A stretch of DNA of 33,350 nt from Asaia prunellae JCM 25354 (GTDB taxonomy: Bacteria > Pseudomonadota > Alphaproteobacteria > Acetobacterales > Acetobacteraceae). The DNA lies in assembly GCF_000613885.1 (NCBI RefSeq), contig NZ_BAJV01000022.1:1-33350 (forward strand), in the 5' to 3' direction. Numbering within the stretch: position 1 is the stretch's first letter; every line of letters begins with the position of its first letter. The notes beneath the pieces are model-generated. The model searched no databases. It was not told where the DNA came from and was given only the letters and a program-made list of their open reading frames with translations. Made by a program: the position numbers and the translations under genes. Positions 18,666 through 28,385 of the stretch are shown here, piece after piece.

Positions 18666-18878
18666 CTAACCAGACCGATGCCGAGGGAGACATTTTTTCT
18701 GCATTTTCCTCGGGTTGTATATACAATGCTTCTTTGTGGCATCAAGACGACCAAACGCAGCATGCGTTATGGGAGGAGGACCCATATATGATGGTATGGA
18801 TCTGGCCCTGAGATTCTGAGCCCAGACGGGGCCTCCTGAAAAGAAGATAAATACCAGACCCAGAAACAGGTATTTCAT
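18666..18878 (-). CDS. Small secreted basic protein of unknown function
   Basis: About 70 residues, starting MKYLFLGLVFIFFSGGPVWAQ, a clear signal peptide with AQ cleavage. The mature part is short and basic, has a Pro-rich SYMGPPP stretch, and carries two Cys near the C-terminus (KKHCIYN and KKCLPRH) that could form one disulfide. An ATG four codons upstream (18890) is an alternative start; both have GGA about 9-11 nt before them. It lies 51 nt after dsdA and 58 nt before ivy on the same strand. I do not recognise the family. Confidence 0.6.
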   Translation of the reverse strand: MKYLFLGLVFIFFSGGPVWAQNLRARSIPSYMGPPPITHAAFGRLDATKKHCIYNPRKMQKKCLPRHRSG

Positions 18879-18929
18879 TTTCTGATCCATTTATATCATC
18901 CATTCTTCTCTTGATTATCATCTTTACTT

Positions 18930-20343
18930 TCAAATACTACATAGATATTCTGACCTCACTGACTCCGGCACCATACCGCCTCCAGTTGCCCATACTAGAT
19001 GCAGTGGTGCGGCACGGCTCTCATCAGGTGAGTACCTGGAATTTCCAGAGACAGCTGTATTCAACATCTTATAAGGGCCTATCATGCCCGCAAGCGCTGA
19101 CGGCTCAAGGAAAATGCTTTCTGTCTCATACAAAGAGCGAAGCAGATCCTGCAAAACCTGATCGCTGACCGTGTAAATTCCATCCAGTAGCCCTTCCATT
19201 ATCCGGCCCACAAACCCTGAAGGACGACCAACAGCAAGGCCGGACGCAACTGTTTTATTGTCCAGACCAATATCATTTACGCAAATACGATTATGTAACC
19301 CGGTATACATACCCAGGAGCATGGATGGTGAATGAGTGGCTCCGCCCAGAAACATCTGACGTGATCCCCGAACGCCAGCTTGAGTCCGAACGTTACCCCC
19401 CCCGGCGCGCCGCCAACACCGCACGGCAAATATACAAAAAGAGGATGTTCCTGATCCACCAGGCGCCCCTGTCGGGCAAGCTGTCTTTTCAGACGAAGCC
19501 CTGCAACGGCGTAGCCCAGAAACAGTAAACGCGAGTCTCATCGTCTATGAAATAGGAATTGTATGATTTTTGGGAAATATCACGACTTGCAGATACAGCA
19601 CTGTTGTAGTCTCCCGAATGCTCTACCACGTTCACGCCATGCTCAATAAGAAGATTTTTCTTCCATAAACTTGCTTCCCTGGACATGTGAACGTTGACTT
19701 CAAATCCCAGCGCTCTACTGATTATCCCAGTAGCCAGACCAAGATTACCTGTTGATGCTACAGATATGCTATAAGAAGAAAATAAATTCCTGAATTTTTC
19801 CGAAGCAAAAACCCTGTAATCATCAGATTCTGATAATATTCCCGCATCCAGCGCAATCTTCTCAGCGTGGCAGAGAACTTCGTAAATTCCTCCACGAGCT
19901 TTTATTGAGCCCGCTATGGGCAGATGGCTATCTTTTTTCAGAAAAATATCTCCATGGATTTTTTTATTGTATTCTGCATCCATGTGAGTTTGCATATTTC
20001 TCAGAGGTACAATATCTGATTCAATAATACCTCCTCTGTCGCTTGTTTCCGGAAACATTTCGGCAATATATGCAGAAAATCTATCCATTCTTGCAGAGGC
20101 CCCCTCTACATCACTCAAGGATATTCCTGCTCTGATTACCCCTTCTGAGGTTGGAACTTTACCAGGGTTTTCCCAGAATATCTCTTCGTATTTCTGCAAA
20201 TGTAATATGAGGGAATATTCACACGTTAGACGCGACAGATCTATATCAGACATTTTCATATACTTTCGACCGCCATGTTTCCAATAAATATCACCGATCC
20301 ATGTCGACTTTATTTTCCGTCGTTTTTTTGCACTGTCAGTCAT
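18930..20343 (-). CDS. dsdA: D-serine ammonia-lyase (frameshifted twice)
   Basis: This PLP enzyme converts D-serine to pyruvate and ammonia. The PLP-lysine motif is [12 protein letters not shown], the phosphate-binding loop is STGNLGL, and [41 protein letters not shown] and [13 protein letters not shown] follow E. coli DsdA closely. The frame breaks at 19527-19529 (AAA on the plus strand; four A restore [13 protein letters not shown]) and at 19338-19339 (GG; GGG restores [12 protein letters not shown]). From ATG 20343 the repaired protein is 471 residues and overlaps dsdC by 8 nt. From ATG 20259 it is 443 residues, almost exactly the E. coli length, so the shorter form may be the true one. 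No DsdX-type permease is in the window. Confidence 0.9.
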
Positions 20344-21283
20344 CGGCTTGTTTATGAAGCCAATCAAGAAATACCTTCAATCTTGCAGACGTCTGAACCT
20401 TTTTTGGGTAAACTGCATAATACCCGTAGTTTTCTATATTAACAAAATCTCCAAATGGAGTAATAAGATCACCGGATGCAATCGAAGATCTAACAATACG
20501 CTCGCGTCCCATTGAGATACCAGCATGATTGACAGCAGCCAGCGCGCACAGACCTGCATTGTCAAACTTCATAGCATGCCCGGGTTCAGGCATCTGCAAA
20601 TGCTTTGCTCGAAGCCACAACTGCCACTCGGCATCCGACGTCGCGTTGTCCCATGCTGCAGCATCGAAGAGAATTGTACATCTGGATATTTCTTCTATTT
20701 TTCCAGACAGGCACATTTCCTCATAATATTTTTTGCTACATACAGGAGCCATACTTTCGATCATGAATAATTCGCCATTCATGCCCTGATAGACACCATC
20801 CGAGTATGTAAGAATAACGTCACATTCGTATTTGACATCATCAACAGACTCATTGCCCACTTTGATATCAAGCATTAATGCAGGGTTTTCGCTTTGAAAC
20901 TTATGTATTCTTGGTATCAGCCAGAACCCGGCCAATGACGGCCTGACATAAAGCCGCAAGCGTCCGGATACTTTGCTCAATGCGCTATCCTGTATGGCGC
21001 TGCTTATCTGGGCAAATGAAATCTCCAGAACATTGAATATGCGCACTCCATCTTCAGTGAGCTGGACACGGCGGGGATAACGATCGAAAAGCCTGATTTC
21101 AATCTCTCGCTCAAGATTGGAAATCCTGTGGCTCAATGCACTGCTGGTAAGGCACAACTCATCCGCCGCTTGCTTGAAGCTGAGATAACGTGCCACCATG
21201 TAAAATGCATACAAGTTTGAATACGTGGAAACACTAATTGGCTTTCCATCCAGTCGACTTGAAATATCAGAATTAGAAAACAT
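20336..21283 (-). CDS. dsdC: LysR-family regulator, DsdC-like
   Basis: A 315-residue LysR-type regulator. The N-terminal winged helix is FKQAADELCLTSSALSHRISNLE, followed by RLFDRYPRRVQLTEDG and an effector-binding domain. The match to E. coli DsdC continues into LRLYVRPSLAGFWLIP and a C-terminal AVNHAGISMGRERIVRSSIASGDLITPFGD, and its neighbour is dsdA. It presumably activates dsdA when D-serine is bound. GAGGT lies 7 nt before the ATG. In E. coli, dsdC is divergent from dsdXA; here it is upstream of and overlaps dsdA on the same strand, so it would be co-transcribed with its target. Base composition is visibly AT-richer than the cob operon. Confidence 0.88.
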   Translation of the reverse strand: MFSNSDISSRLDGKPISVSTYSNLYAFYMVARYLSFKQAADELCLTSSALSHRISNLEREIEIRLFDRYPRRVQLTEDGVRIFNVLEISFAQISSAIQDSALSKVSGRLRLYVRPSLAGFWLIPRIHKFQSENPALMLDIKVGNESVDDVKYECDVILTYSDGVYQGMNGELFMIESMAPVCSKKYYEEMCLSGKIEEISRCTILFDAAAWDNATSDAEWQLWLRAKHLQMPEPGHAMKFDNAGLCALAAVNHAGISMGRERIVRSSIASGDLITPFGDFVNIENYGYYAVYPKKVQTSARLKVFLDWLHKQADD

Positions 21284-21371
21284 TATCGACCTCGAACAGA
21301 AACACCTTAGATACAGAAAATTGCTATAGTTAATATTATATATTATTCCAAGACAAGGTCCCGCTCTTAGC

Positions 21372-21548
21372 TTACGTACCAGACACCACTTCGATCAACT
21401 GATAAATTACAACAGGAAGCATTGTAAAAAATATTACGAGAGATCCCAACAGGAAATACATGACACTACTTCCCTTTTCGAATATCGATGGATTTATGTC
21501 TCTGAACGTATTAACTGATAAGACAAATTTCTTGAATATACCTTCCAT
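21372..21548 (-). CDS. Small single-pass membrane protein, unknown
   Basis: 58 residues from ATG 21548, with GGA about 10 nt upstream. The first half is soluble and charged (MEGIFKKFVLSVNTF) and the second half is one hydrophobic helix (MYFLLGSLVIFFTMLPVVIY). The open frame continues upstream to 21692, but that part is Cys/Arg-rich and has no clear ribosome site. It ends 88 nt before dsdC on the same strand. No family recognised; it could be a chance reading frame in AT-rich DNA. Confidence 0.4.
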   Translation of the reverse strand: MEGIFKKFVLSVNTFRDINPSIFEKGSSVMYFLLGSLVIFFTMLPVVIYQLIEVVSGT

Positions 21549-21692
21549 TTTCAATTTCCATTTATCGCAAGAAAAACAAGAACACCAACAGGGACACATA
21601 AAAATATGATTTTCACGTCCACCTCCTGTTGCGCGAAGATACAATCTGCGACCTGATCTACAAGCGAGATTTTTAGAACATATAGATGACAA

Positions 21693-22357
21693 AAGCTCAC
21701 CTGTTCTTTAAAGCCATCACACAATCTCTGCGCAGAGACGAGACAGACAGTACTATATTCGTTACTTACAATATTTCCTATATTGTTTATTTAATATTAA
21801 TAAATTTATCTACAAGACAATAGAAATTCTCCGAGGACAACAAGAGGGCCTTAGTCTGCTTTTTTTGCCGTGAATTATCAGATGTCTCTCTCTTTATCTG
21901 GACCTTTTATGATCAGACGCCCTCGCTCTTCCTTCGCACACCTGTCAGAACATTTTCAAACCATAAGCAGCGATACCTCACAAACTCGCATCAACCTGAA
22001 ATGTGGCAACTACGATCAGCAAAAACAGATCCGCTATGCCCGCTCTCTAATTTAACGATAATTACCGAGATATATTAAAGAAACTTCACATTTCCGTGAG
22101 ATGGAAATCACGTTATTTATAACATCTGAATGATATGTTTATATCGATCATGTTATGGAGTGTTTGCGTCTGGCGGAGGAACATGCCTGGCATCGCTCCT
22201 TGTAAAGGAAGGATCGCTCCCTCATTCCTCACAAGGTTCGTCATCAGGCATGACAACTGTTGAGCTTGAAAGTCATTTTTTCAGAACCGGTTATCTTTAC
22301 TGCATTGTTCCGACAATAACTCTTAAATTGCGGAACCCTTTCTGGACATCTTATGCC
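21693..22357. other. AT-rich intergenic region upstream of chvE
   Basis: A 665-nt AT-rich stretch between the leftward dsdC islet and rightward chvE. It holds a perfect 14-bp palindrome TCTCTGCGCAGAGA (21725-21738) and a short inverted repeat ATTTCC/GGAAAT (22090-22095 and 22103-22108) that could be operator sites. A 61-codon frame (21870-22055, +) matches nothing I know. The chvE frame is open back to 22130, but that part does not resemble the family. Promoters for both flanking units should lie here. Confidence 0.5.
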
Positions 22358-23437
22358 ATGAGCAGATTTCGTACAGGTTTTGCCCTGATTGCTTTCGCTA
22401 CTACAGCCCTTTTAAGCCCCGAAGCAGCGAACATCGCCCTTGCACAGGACAAGCCTGTCGTGGGGATAGCCATGCCTACCAAATCGTCTGCACGCTGGAT
22501 TGCAGATGGCAATAATATTGTGAAAACCCTGCAATCCCGCGGCTATCGTACGGATCTGCAATATGCCGATGACGACGTTCCCAATCAGGTATCCCAGATT
22601 GAAAACATGGTCGCCAAAGGCGACAAGGTTCTGGTAATTGCCGCCATAGACGGTACGACACTGTCCGACACACTGCACAAGGCCGCCCAACGCGGCGTGA
22701 AGGTCGTCGCTTATGACCGGCTTATTCGCAATTCGCCCGATGTCAGCAATTACGCCACGTTCGACAATTTCAAGGTCGGCGTATTACAGGCCAGTTCCCT
22801 GATACAGGCTCTTGGCCTGCCAGACGCCAAAGGGCCGTTCAATATAGAGATTTTCGGGGGATCGCCTGACGACAATAACGCCTACTTCTTTTTCGATGGT
22901 GCGATGTCGGTACTCAAACCTTATATCGACAGCGGCAAGCTTGTTGTTCGTTCCGGCCAGAAGACCATGGATAAGGTCTCCACACTCCGCTGGGACGGAT
23001 CTACCGCCCAGGCCCGCATGGATAATCTGCTGAGCGCCTATTATGCCGATCATCATCTCGATGCCGTTCTGTCGCCCTATGACGGTATCTCCATAGGGAT
23101 CATTTCTTCGCTCAAAGGCATTGGTTACGGGAGTGGCGACACCAAGATGGCCTATGTCAGCGGACAGGATTGCGAGATCCCTTCGGTCAAGTCCATCATG
23201 GCGGGAGACCAGTATTCCTCGATCTTCAAGGACACACGTAAACTGGCCTCGGTTACTGCCGATATGGTTGATGCCATGCTGGCAGGCAAACCCGTCCCCG
23301 TAAACGATACCAAAACCTATAATAACGGCGTCAAAATCGTACCTGCCTATCTTCTGACACCTGTCGTCGTCACCAGGACGAATATACGCCCTACACTGAT
23401 TGATAGCGGTTATTACACCTCAAGCCAGATCGAGTAG
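22358..23437 (+). CDS. chvE: ChvE-like sugar-binding periplasmic protein
   Basis: A 359-residue substrate-binding protein of the type-I periplasmic fold. From ATG 22358 the signal peptide is [19 protein letters not shown]... ending near residue 30 ([12 protein letters not shown]). [20 protein letters not shown] and [22 protein letters not shown] are characteristic of ChvE (multiple monosaccharide-binding) proteins, which bind glucose, galactose, arabinose or xylose. The stop is 4 nt before the gguA start, and the operon order chvE-gguA-gguB is the one known from Agrobacterium. The frame extends upstream to 22130 without family similarity. Confidence 0.92.
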   Translation: MSRFRTGFALIAFATTALLSPEAANIALAQDKPVVGIAMPTKSSARWIADGNNIVKTLQSRGYRTDLQYADDDVPNQVSQIENMVAKGDKVLVIAAIDGTTLSDTLHKAAQRGVKVVAYDRLIRNSPDVSNYATFDNFKVGVLQASSLIQALGLPDAKGPFNIEIFGGSPDDNNAYFFFDGAMSVLKPYIDSGKLVVRSGQKTMDKVSTLRWDGSTAQARMDNLLSAYYADHHLDAVLSPYDGISIGIISSLKGIGYGSGDTKMAYVSGQDCEIPSVKSIMAGDQYSSIFKDTRKLASVTADMVDAMLAGKPVPVNDTKTYNNGVKIVPAYLLTPVVVTRTNIRPTLIDSGYYTSSQIE

Positions 23438-23441
23438 TGCC

Positions 23442-25024
23442 ATGAACCTCATTCTTGAAATGCGGAACATTGCAAAACGATTCGGACCCGTTACAGCACT
23501 GAGCGATGTCAGTTTTTCCGTTGAGCCGGGTGAAATCCACGCATTATGCGGGGAGAATGGTGCAGGAAAATCGACCCTCATGAAAATCCTGAGCGGGGTT
23601 TACCCTGCCGGAAGCTATGACGGTCAGATCATTTTCGAAGGTGAAGAGCGGCGCTTTGCCGATATCAACAGCTCCGAGGTACTCGGGATCATCATTATTC
23701 ACCAGGAGCTGGCGCTGATCCCACTGCTGTCAGTGCAGGAAAACATTTTCATCACACACCCCCCAGGGCGGTTCGGTGTGATTGACCGCGACGCAGCCCG
23801 AGCCCGCGCCCATGATCTGATGCGTCAGGTGGGGCTGACAGAAGATCCCCAGACGCTTGTCACGCATCTGGCGTAGCCAAACAGCAACTCGTGGAGATTG
23901 CCAAAGCACTTTCCAAAAAAGTGCGCCTGCTGATTCTGGACGAACCGACAGCGAGTCTCAATGAGCGCGATAGTGCGGCTCTGCTTGATCTGCTTCTGGC
24001 CTTCAAGGCGGAGGGGCTCTCTTCGATCCTGATCTCGCACAAGCTGAACGAGATTTCACGCGTGGCAGATCGGATTACCGTGCTGCGTGACGGGCGCAGT
24101 GTGGGGACAATCGACTGTCGCAATAGTCCTGCGGATGAAGACCAGATCATCCGACTCATGGTCAATCGCGATCTTGAGCATCGCTACCCCCTTCATACCC
24201 CGAAGATTGGCGAGACGCTGATGGAGGTACGAGACTGGTCAGCCTGGCATCCACTCCACCCCGATCGTCAGATCATACGCAATATCGATTTTCACGTATC
24301 TGCCGGCGAAATTGTGGGCATTGCAGGCCTGATGGGTGCGGGACGAACGGAATTTGCCATGAGCCTGTTCGGGCGCTCCTACGGTGCACGCATCAGCGGT
24401 CAGGTTACGATGCGCGGCAAGCCTGTGGATGTCTCGACCGTCAGCCGGGCCATCGACGCCGGACTTGCCTATGTCACCGAGGATCGCAAGGAACTCGGAC
24501 TGCATCTGAACAATGAGATACGCCATAATATCTCTCTGGCAGAGCTACGCGGCATCGCCAAAAATGGTGTGATCGACGAAATTGCCGAATTGCGCATTGC
24601 CCAGGATTATCGCGACAGGATGCGTATCCGTTCGCCAAATGTGCAGCAGGCAGCAGGCAAACTTTCAGGTGGTAATCAGCAAAAGGTTGTTCTGTCGAAA
24701 TGGCTTTTCACCAATCCCGATGTACTCATTCTCGATGAACCCACACGCGGGATTGATGTGGGGGCAAAATACGAGATCTATGCCCTGATCCAGCAAATGG
24801 CAGACAGCGGTCGTGGCTGTGTGGTGATCTCCTCCGAGATGCCCGAACTGCTCGGTATCTGCGATCGTATCTGCGTCATGAATGAAGGTCGTTTTGTGGG
24901 TGAGTTCACCCGTGAGGATGCAACCCAGGAAAAGATCATGCGGGCCATCATTCGCAGCACTACCGCCACCCTTCCCATTTCCTCCATACCCAGCGAGGCC
25001 ACCAGCCTCGCCATGGGAGTGTGA
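23442..25024 (+). CDS. gguA: Sugar ABC transporter ATP-binding protein GguA (frameshifted)
   Basis: A two-domain ABC ATPase of about 527 residues after repair. Domain 1 has Walker [11 protein letters not shown], a Q-loop in [12 protein letters not shown], and Walker [14 protein letters not shown]. Domain 2 has the degenerate GLMGAGRTE, signature LSGGNQQKV and [13 protein letters not shown], as expected for monosaccharide importers. The frame breaks at GG 23870-23871, inside the first signature region; GGG restores [16 protein letters not shown]. It is framed by chvE (4-nt gap) and gguB, and would energise sugar uptake. Confidence 0.92.
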
Positions 25025-25029
25025 CCTCA

Positions 25030-26294
25030 ATGAGCGAACATGTTCTGCCCCCCGGTAGCTATACGAGTTCAGGCAAGGATACCCAGTCCGGCAATCATCC
25101 CGATGGCCAGACGCCGGGAGGCAGCCATCTGAGTGGCACTATGGGCCGTTTCCTGCGCAACAACCTGCGCGATTACGGGATGTTCATCTCGCTGATTGCC
25201 ATTGGTCTGTTTTTCGAGATCATGACAAACGGGACCCTGTTGCGCCCGCTCAACCTGACCAATCTCATTTTGCAAAACAGCTATATCGTCGTCATGGCGC
25301 TTGGCATGTTACTGGTCATCATCTCCGGCCATATCGATCTCTCAGTTGCTCGGTCGCCGGGTTTACTGGAGCGGTAGCTGCCGTACTGATGGTGCAGCTG
25401 CACTGCAATTTTCTGGTCACAACCCTTACCTGTCTCGCAACAGGAGCCCTGATCGGTGCCGCGCAAGGCTACTGGATCGCCTATTTCAAGATCCCTTCTT
25501 TCATTGTTACCCTAGCGGGTATGCTTGTTTTCAAGGGCCTGGCTCTGGCGCTTCTGGGCGGTCAGTCGCTGGGGCCGTTCTCAAGCGTCTTCCAGAAACT
25601 TTCCTCTGGCTTCATTCCCGAATTCCTTCCCAGGCTTGGTCATTACAACATGACCTCGCTGCTTCTGGGCATATTTGCAGGCGCGGCCATGGTAATCGCT
25701 TCCTTGCGCAACCGGGCACGCTATGAGCGCAACGGAATCGAGATCGAACCTCTGCCCCTTTTCATTGGCAAGAACCTCGCTGTATTCGGGATTATAGTCT
25801 ATCTTGCGACGCTGATTGCCAGTTATCGCGGCCTGCCCAATGTGCTGATCATCATGGCACTCTTGATCGGCCTCTACAGCTTCGTCACAAGCCGCACGAC
25901 AATCGGGCGACAGATCTATGCCGTGGGCGGCAATGTGCGCGCTGCGAAGCTCTCGGGCATTCGTACAGAACGCCTGACCTTCCTGACTTTCGTGAATATG
26001 GGCGTACTGGCCGCCCTTGGAGGACTGATCTTCGCAGCCCGACTGAACACAGCCACCCCCAAGGCCGGCCTCGGTTTCGAACTTGATGTCATTGCCGCCT
26101 GTTTCATCGGCGGTGCTTCAGCCTATGGCGGCGTCGGCCGCGTTGGCGGCGCCGTCATCGGTGCGCTGATCATGGGACTGATGAATAACGGCATGTCGAT
26201 TCTGGGTATTGGCATAGATTATCAGCAAGTACTTAAAGGACTGGTCCTGCTGGGGGCTGTCTGCGTGGACGTCTATAATCAGCGCAGAGCCTGA
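25030..26294 (+). CDS. gguB: Sugar ABC transporter permease GguB (frameshifted)
   Basis: A polytopic permease of about 421 residues after repair, of the ribose/xylose transporter type. Landmarks are ALGMLLVIISGHIDLSVG near the N-terminal third, YWIAYFKIPSFIVTLAGMLVFKG, IYAVGGNVRAAKLSGI (the ATPase-contacting loop) and the terminal LGIGIDYQQVLKGLVLLGAVCVDVYNQRR. The frame breaks at 25348, where one extra G restores DLSVGSVAGFTGAVAAVLM. ATG 25030 is preceded by GGGAG, 5 nt after the gguA stop. A hydrophilic N-terminal extension of about 40 residues precedes the membrane part. Confidence 0.92.
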
Positions 26295-26307
26295 AACAGG
26301 GAACCGG

Positions 26308-26339
26308 AAAAGCAGGAGCCTCCTGAACATGGCTCCTGC
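26308..26339 (-). terminator. Intrinsic terminator for the outer-membrane protein gene
   Basis: A perfect 9-bp stem GCAGGAGCC (26312-26320) / GGCTCCTGC (26331-26339) with a 10-nt loop lies between the convergent gguB and outer-membrane-protein genes. On the minus strand it is followed by TTTTCC (26311-26306), so it should end the leftward transcript. On the plus strand there is no U run, though it may slow the gguB transcript. Confidence 0.7.
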
Positions 26340-26385
26340 ACCGGACGACAACCCTTGCGAATGGCTATCATATCTCTGACCTGCT

Positions 26386-27108
26386 TCAGAAACGGTACCC
26401 CAGGCCAAGCTCGAGTACAGGATAAACAGGTACATTGATGTCATGGGCAATCCGGCGTCTCTCTTTTTCCACGTTTTGTGTAAAAGAGGGCAGCGCGGCA
26501 GCAGGCCCCTCGGTCGTCATGGAAACACGAGGATCGCCTTCAGCGAGAATACCGGCATCAATCGAAAACACGATATTGCTCACAATACGTCCGGCATAGC
26601 CAAAGCCAACATAAGGCGCGACCTGATTGGGAAGAATCTTGAGCGCGACCCGTCCGGCATCCTGCACATTATAAACCGTGCGGCCAATGCGTGCAGCGCC
26701 ATTCGGCGTTGCGTTGGCGGTTACACGATTACCCACCCCGTAGACACCGAGCGATAAACGAAACCCTGTGCCAAGGGGATAGAAATCCGTCGTCAACCCG
26801 CCATTGAAGAAGCGGAATGACCCTCCGAATTCTGCATCGAGATCGTAACCGGTCCTGGGATTACTGTCAGTAAAGCGATGACGATAGATAGAGGAATCGT
26901 TATAGGTGAAGAAATTCATGTTCCCGCGAAAACCCCAGTGTGAATGGGGAATACGCACACTCACTTCCGGTCCGATACCGAGCGTACCAACACGAGCCGA
27001 AACAGTCGGCTCATAACCCAACGGAAGCGTAGCGCCAGAGGCGGTACTCATCGCCATACCTGTGGAAATGAGAGCTGGAACAGCGAGTCTCAAGAAACCT
27101 GATGACAC
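26386..27108 (-). CDS. Outer-membrane beta-barrel protein
   Basis: A 240-residue protein with a signal peptide (FLRLAVPALISTGMAMSTASG-ATLPLG) and alternating hydrophobic/polar strands, ending ELGLGYRF with the terminal Phe typical of BAM substrates. Segments such as SFRFFNGGLTTDFYPLGTGFRLSLG and KILPNQVAPYVGFGYAG suggest a small 8-stranded barrel of the OmpA/OmpW size class often found in acetic acid bacteria. Function unknown. The gene faces gguB and ends at a strong terminator. Confidence 0.75.
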   Translation of the reverse strand: MSSGFLRLAVPALISTGMAMSTASGATLPLGYEPTVSARVGTLGIGPEVSVRIPHSHWGFRGNMNFFTYNDSSIYRHRFTDSNPRTGYDLDAEFGGSFRFFNGGLTTDFYPLGTGFRLSLGVYGVGNRVTANATPNGAARIGRTVYNVQDAGRVALKILPNQVAPYVGFGYAGRIVSNIVFSIDAGILAEGDPRVSMTTEGPAAALPSFTQNVEKERRRIAHDINVPVYPVLELGLGYRF

Positions 27109-27295
27109 GTTAATACGCCCTTGTGCATCCTTCTGCTGACGATAACAGGAGGCAGGACAATATTAACTATCCGCATCAATACGGAAAGGAAATTAATGAT
27201 CCTCTAACGAAAAATATAGTTGTTTGATGCCAGGCCATTCACGGACTGTTCACATGCCCGGCATCCAGAAGACAGAAACCGGATGCGATTAGAGG

Positions 27296-28261
27296 TCAGG
27301 ACAGACCATATTTCTCACCGACCATCTTCTCGCTCAGCGCCCAGAGTTTTGCAGCACGATCCAGGTTCACGGCATAGGGTCGCACCCCAGGGCATGCGAT
27401 ACTAAGAGGGCCCTCCGAAACAACCGGGCTAACCGCACAGTTTTCGCCATAGCGTCCGCCGATTTCAGCCGGGTCAGCTATGGTGGCCGCCCAGACCGCC
27501 GTCGCCGCGCCCTGAGGAATAGTCTTGAGCCTGTAAGGCGGCCGTCCCTCCTCCGCTTCCTGACGACTGATATCGGCAAGCATGGCGTCAAGCGCCCCTT
27601 CAGGCAAATGACGCACAAGTTCGGTTGCAATGCCTCCCGGATGTACAGCTGCGGCGCGAATTCCGCGCCCGCTGTAACGGTCATCCAGTGCGATCGCAAA
27701 AAGGATATTGGCTGTTTTGGACCGCCCATAAGCCGCAAAGGGCGTGTATTCAGTCTGCTCGAAATTCGGATCCTCCAGATCAACGTCAGCAAAGCGGTGA
27801 CCTGCAGACGAAACCATAATGACGCGACTACCAGGTTTCATGAGTTTGATGATCCGGTTCACCAATACGAAATGACCAAGATGATTGGTCCCAAACTGGG
27901 TTTCAAAACCATCTTTCGTATGACCGAATGGCGTCGCCATCACACCGGCATTGGCGATAATCGCATCGAAGGATACGCCTTTTGCCATAAGCCGGTCGGC
28001 ACACTCTCTGACACTGGCAAGGTCAGCAAGATCCAGCGCCTCCAGGGTCATCAATGCCGGATCAATGCCTGCAAGAGCACGACGCGCTTTTTCCAGATCT
28101 CGCGCCGTGCCGACAACCTGAGCGCCGTGAGCAACGAGCACCCTTGCAGTTTCAACTCCCAGTCCGGCGGAAACACCGGTAACCAGATAGCGCTTGCCGG
28201 CCAGCGAAACGCCGGCCAGAACCTCATCGGTAGTAGAGTAGGCTGTGAATGAACGGGACAT
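27296..28261 (-). CDS. Short-chain dehydrogenase/reductase
   Basis: A 321-residue classical SDR. The NAD(P)-binding motif TGVSAGLG is at residues 28-35, NAGVMATPFG follows, and the catalytic YGRSK supplies Tyr and Lys. NHLGHFVLVNRI and the overall length resemble the retinol dehydrogenase/WWOX-like bacterial SDRs; the substrate cannot be told. AGAGG precedes the ATG. It is divergent from a TetR regulator across a nested palindrome and is probably repressed by it. Confidence 0.9.
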   Translation of the reverse strand: MSRSFTAYSTTDEVLAGVSLAGKRYLVTGVSAGLGVETARVLVAHGAQVVGTARDLEKARRALAGIDPALMTLEALDLADLASVRECADRLMAKGVSFDAIIANAGVMATPFGHTKDGFETQFGTNHLGHFVLVNRIIKLMKPGSRVIMVSSAGHRFADVDLEDPNFEQTEYTPFAAYGRSKTANILFAIALDDRYSGRGIRAAAVHPGGIATELVRHLPEGALDAMLADISRQEAEEGRPPYRLKTIPQGAATAVWAATIADPAEIGGRYGENCAVSPVVSEGPLSIACPGVRPYAVNLDRAAKLWALSEKMVGEKYGLS

Positions 28262-28319
28262 GAGGGGCCTCTTGGGGCAGAAAGGAATGTCATTTCCGGT
28301 GAACTGACAGGACTGACAT

Positions 28320-28369
28320 TAAACGGAATCATATTCCGTTTTTATAGATACGGAATATGATTCCGTTTA
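28320..28369. promoter_or_regulatory. Nested palindromic operator between the SDR and TetR genes
   Basis: Two 20-nt arms (28320-28339 and 28350-28369) are exact reverse complements around a 10-nt AT-rich spacer. Each arm itself contains a palindrome of the form ACGGAAT-N3-ATTCCGT (28323-28339 and 28350-28366), with centres 27 bp apart. This is the pattern expected for two TetR dimers. It covers the predicted promoters of both flanking genes. Confidence 0.85.
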
Positions 28370-28373
28370 TCAA
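28345..28373 (-). promoter_or_regulatory. Predicted sigma-70 promoter of the SDR gene
   Basis: On the minus strand TTGATA (28373-28368) is separated by 17 bp from TATCTA (28350-28345). The right-hand ACGGAAT-N3-ATTCCGT half fills the spacer. A facing -10-like TATAGA (28343-28348) on the plus strand could serve the TetR gene, with the left-hand palindrome in its spacer; its -35 is poor. Confidence 0.5.
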
Positions 28374-28385
28374 GAGGGAGAAGCC

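Noticed and set aside
23860-23880. Programmed frameshifting in gguA or the other split genes
   Set aside because: No heptameric slippery site is visible at the break, and similar one-base losses occur in eight unrelated genes, which argues for sequence error.
27225-27275. Possible terminator after the SDR gene
   Set aside because: Only a 6-bp GCATCC/GGATGC pairing with no following U tract on the minus strand.
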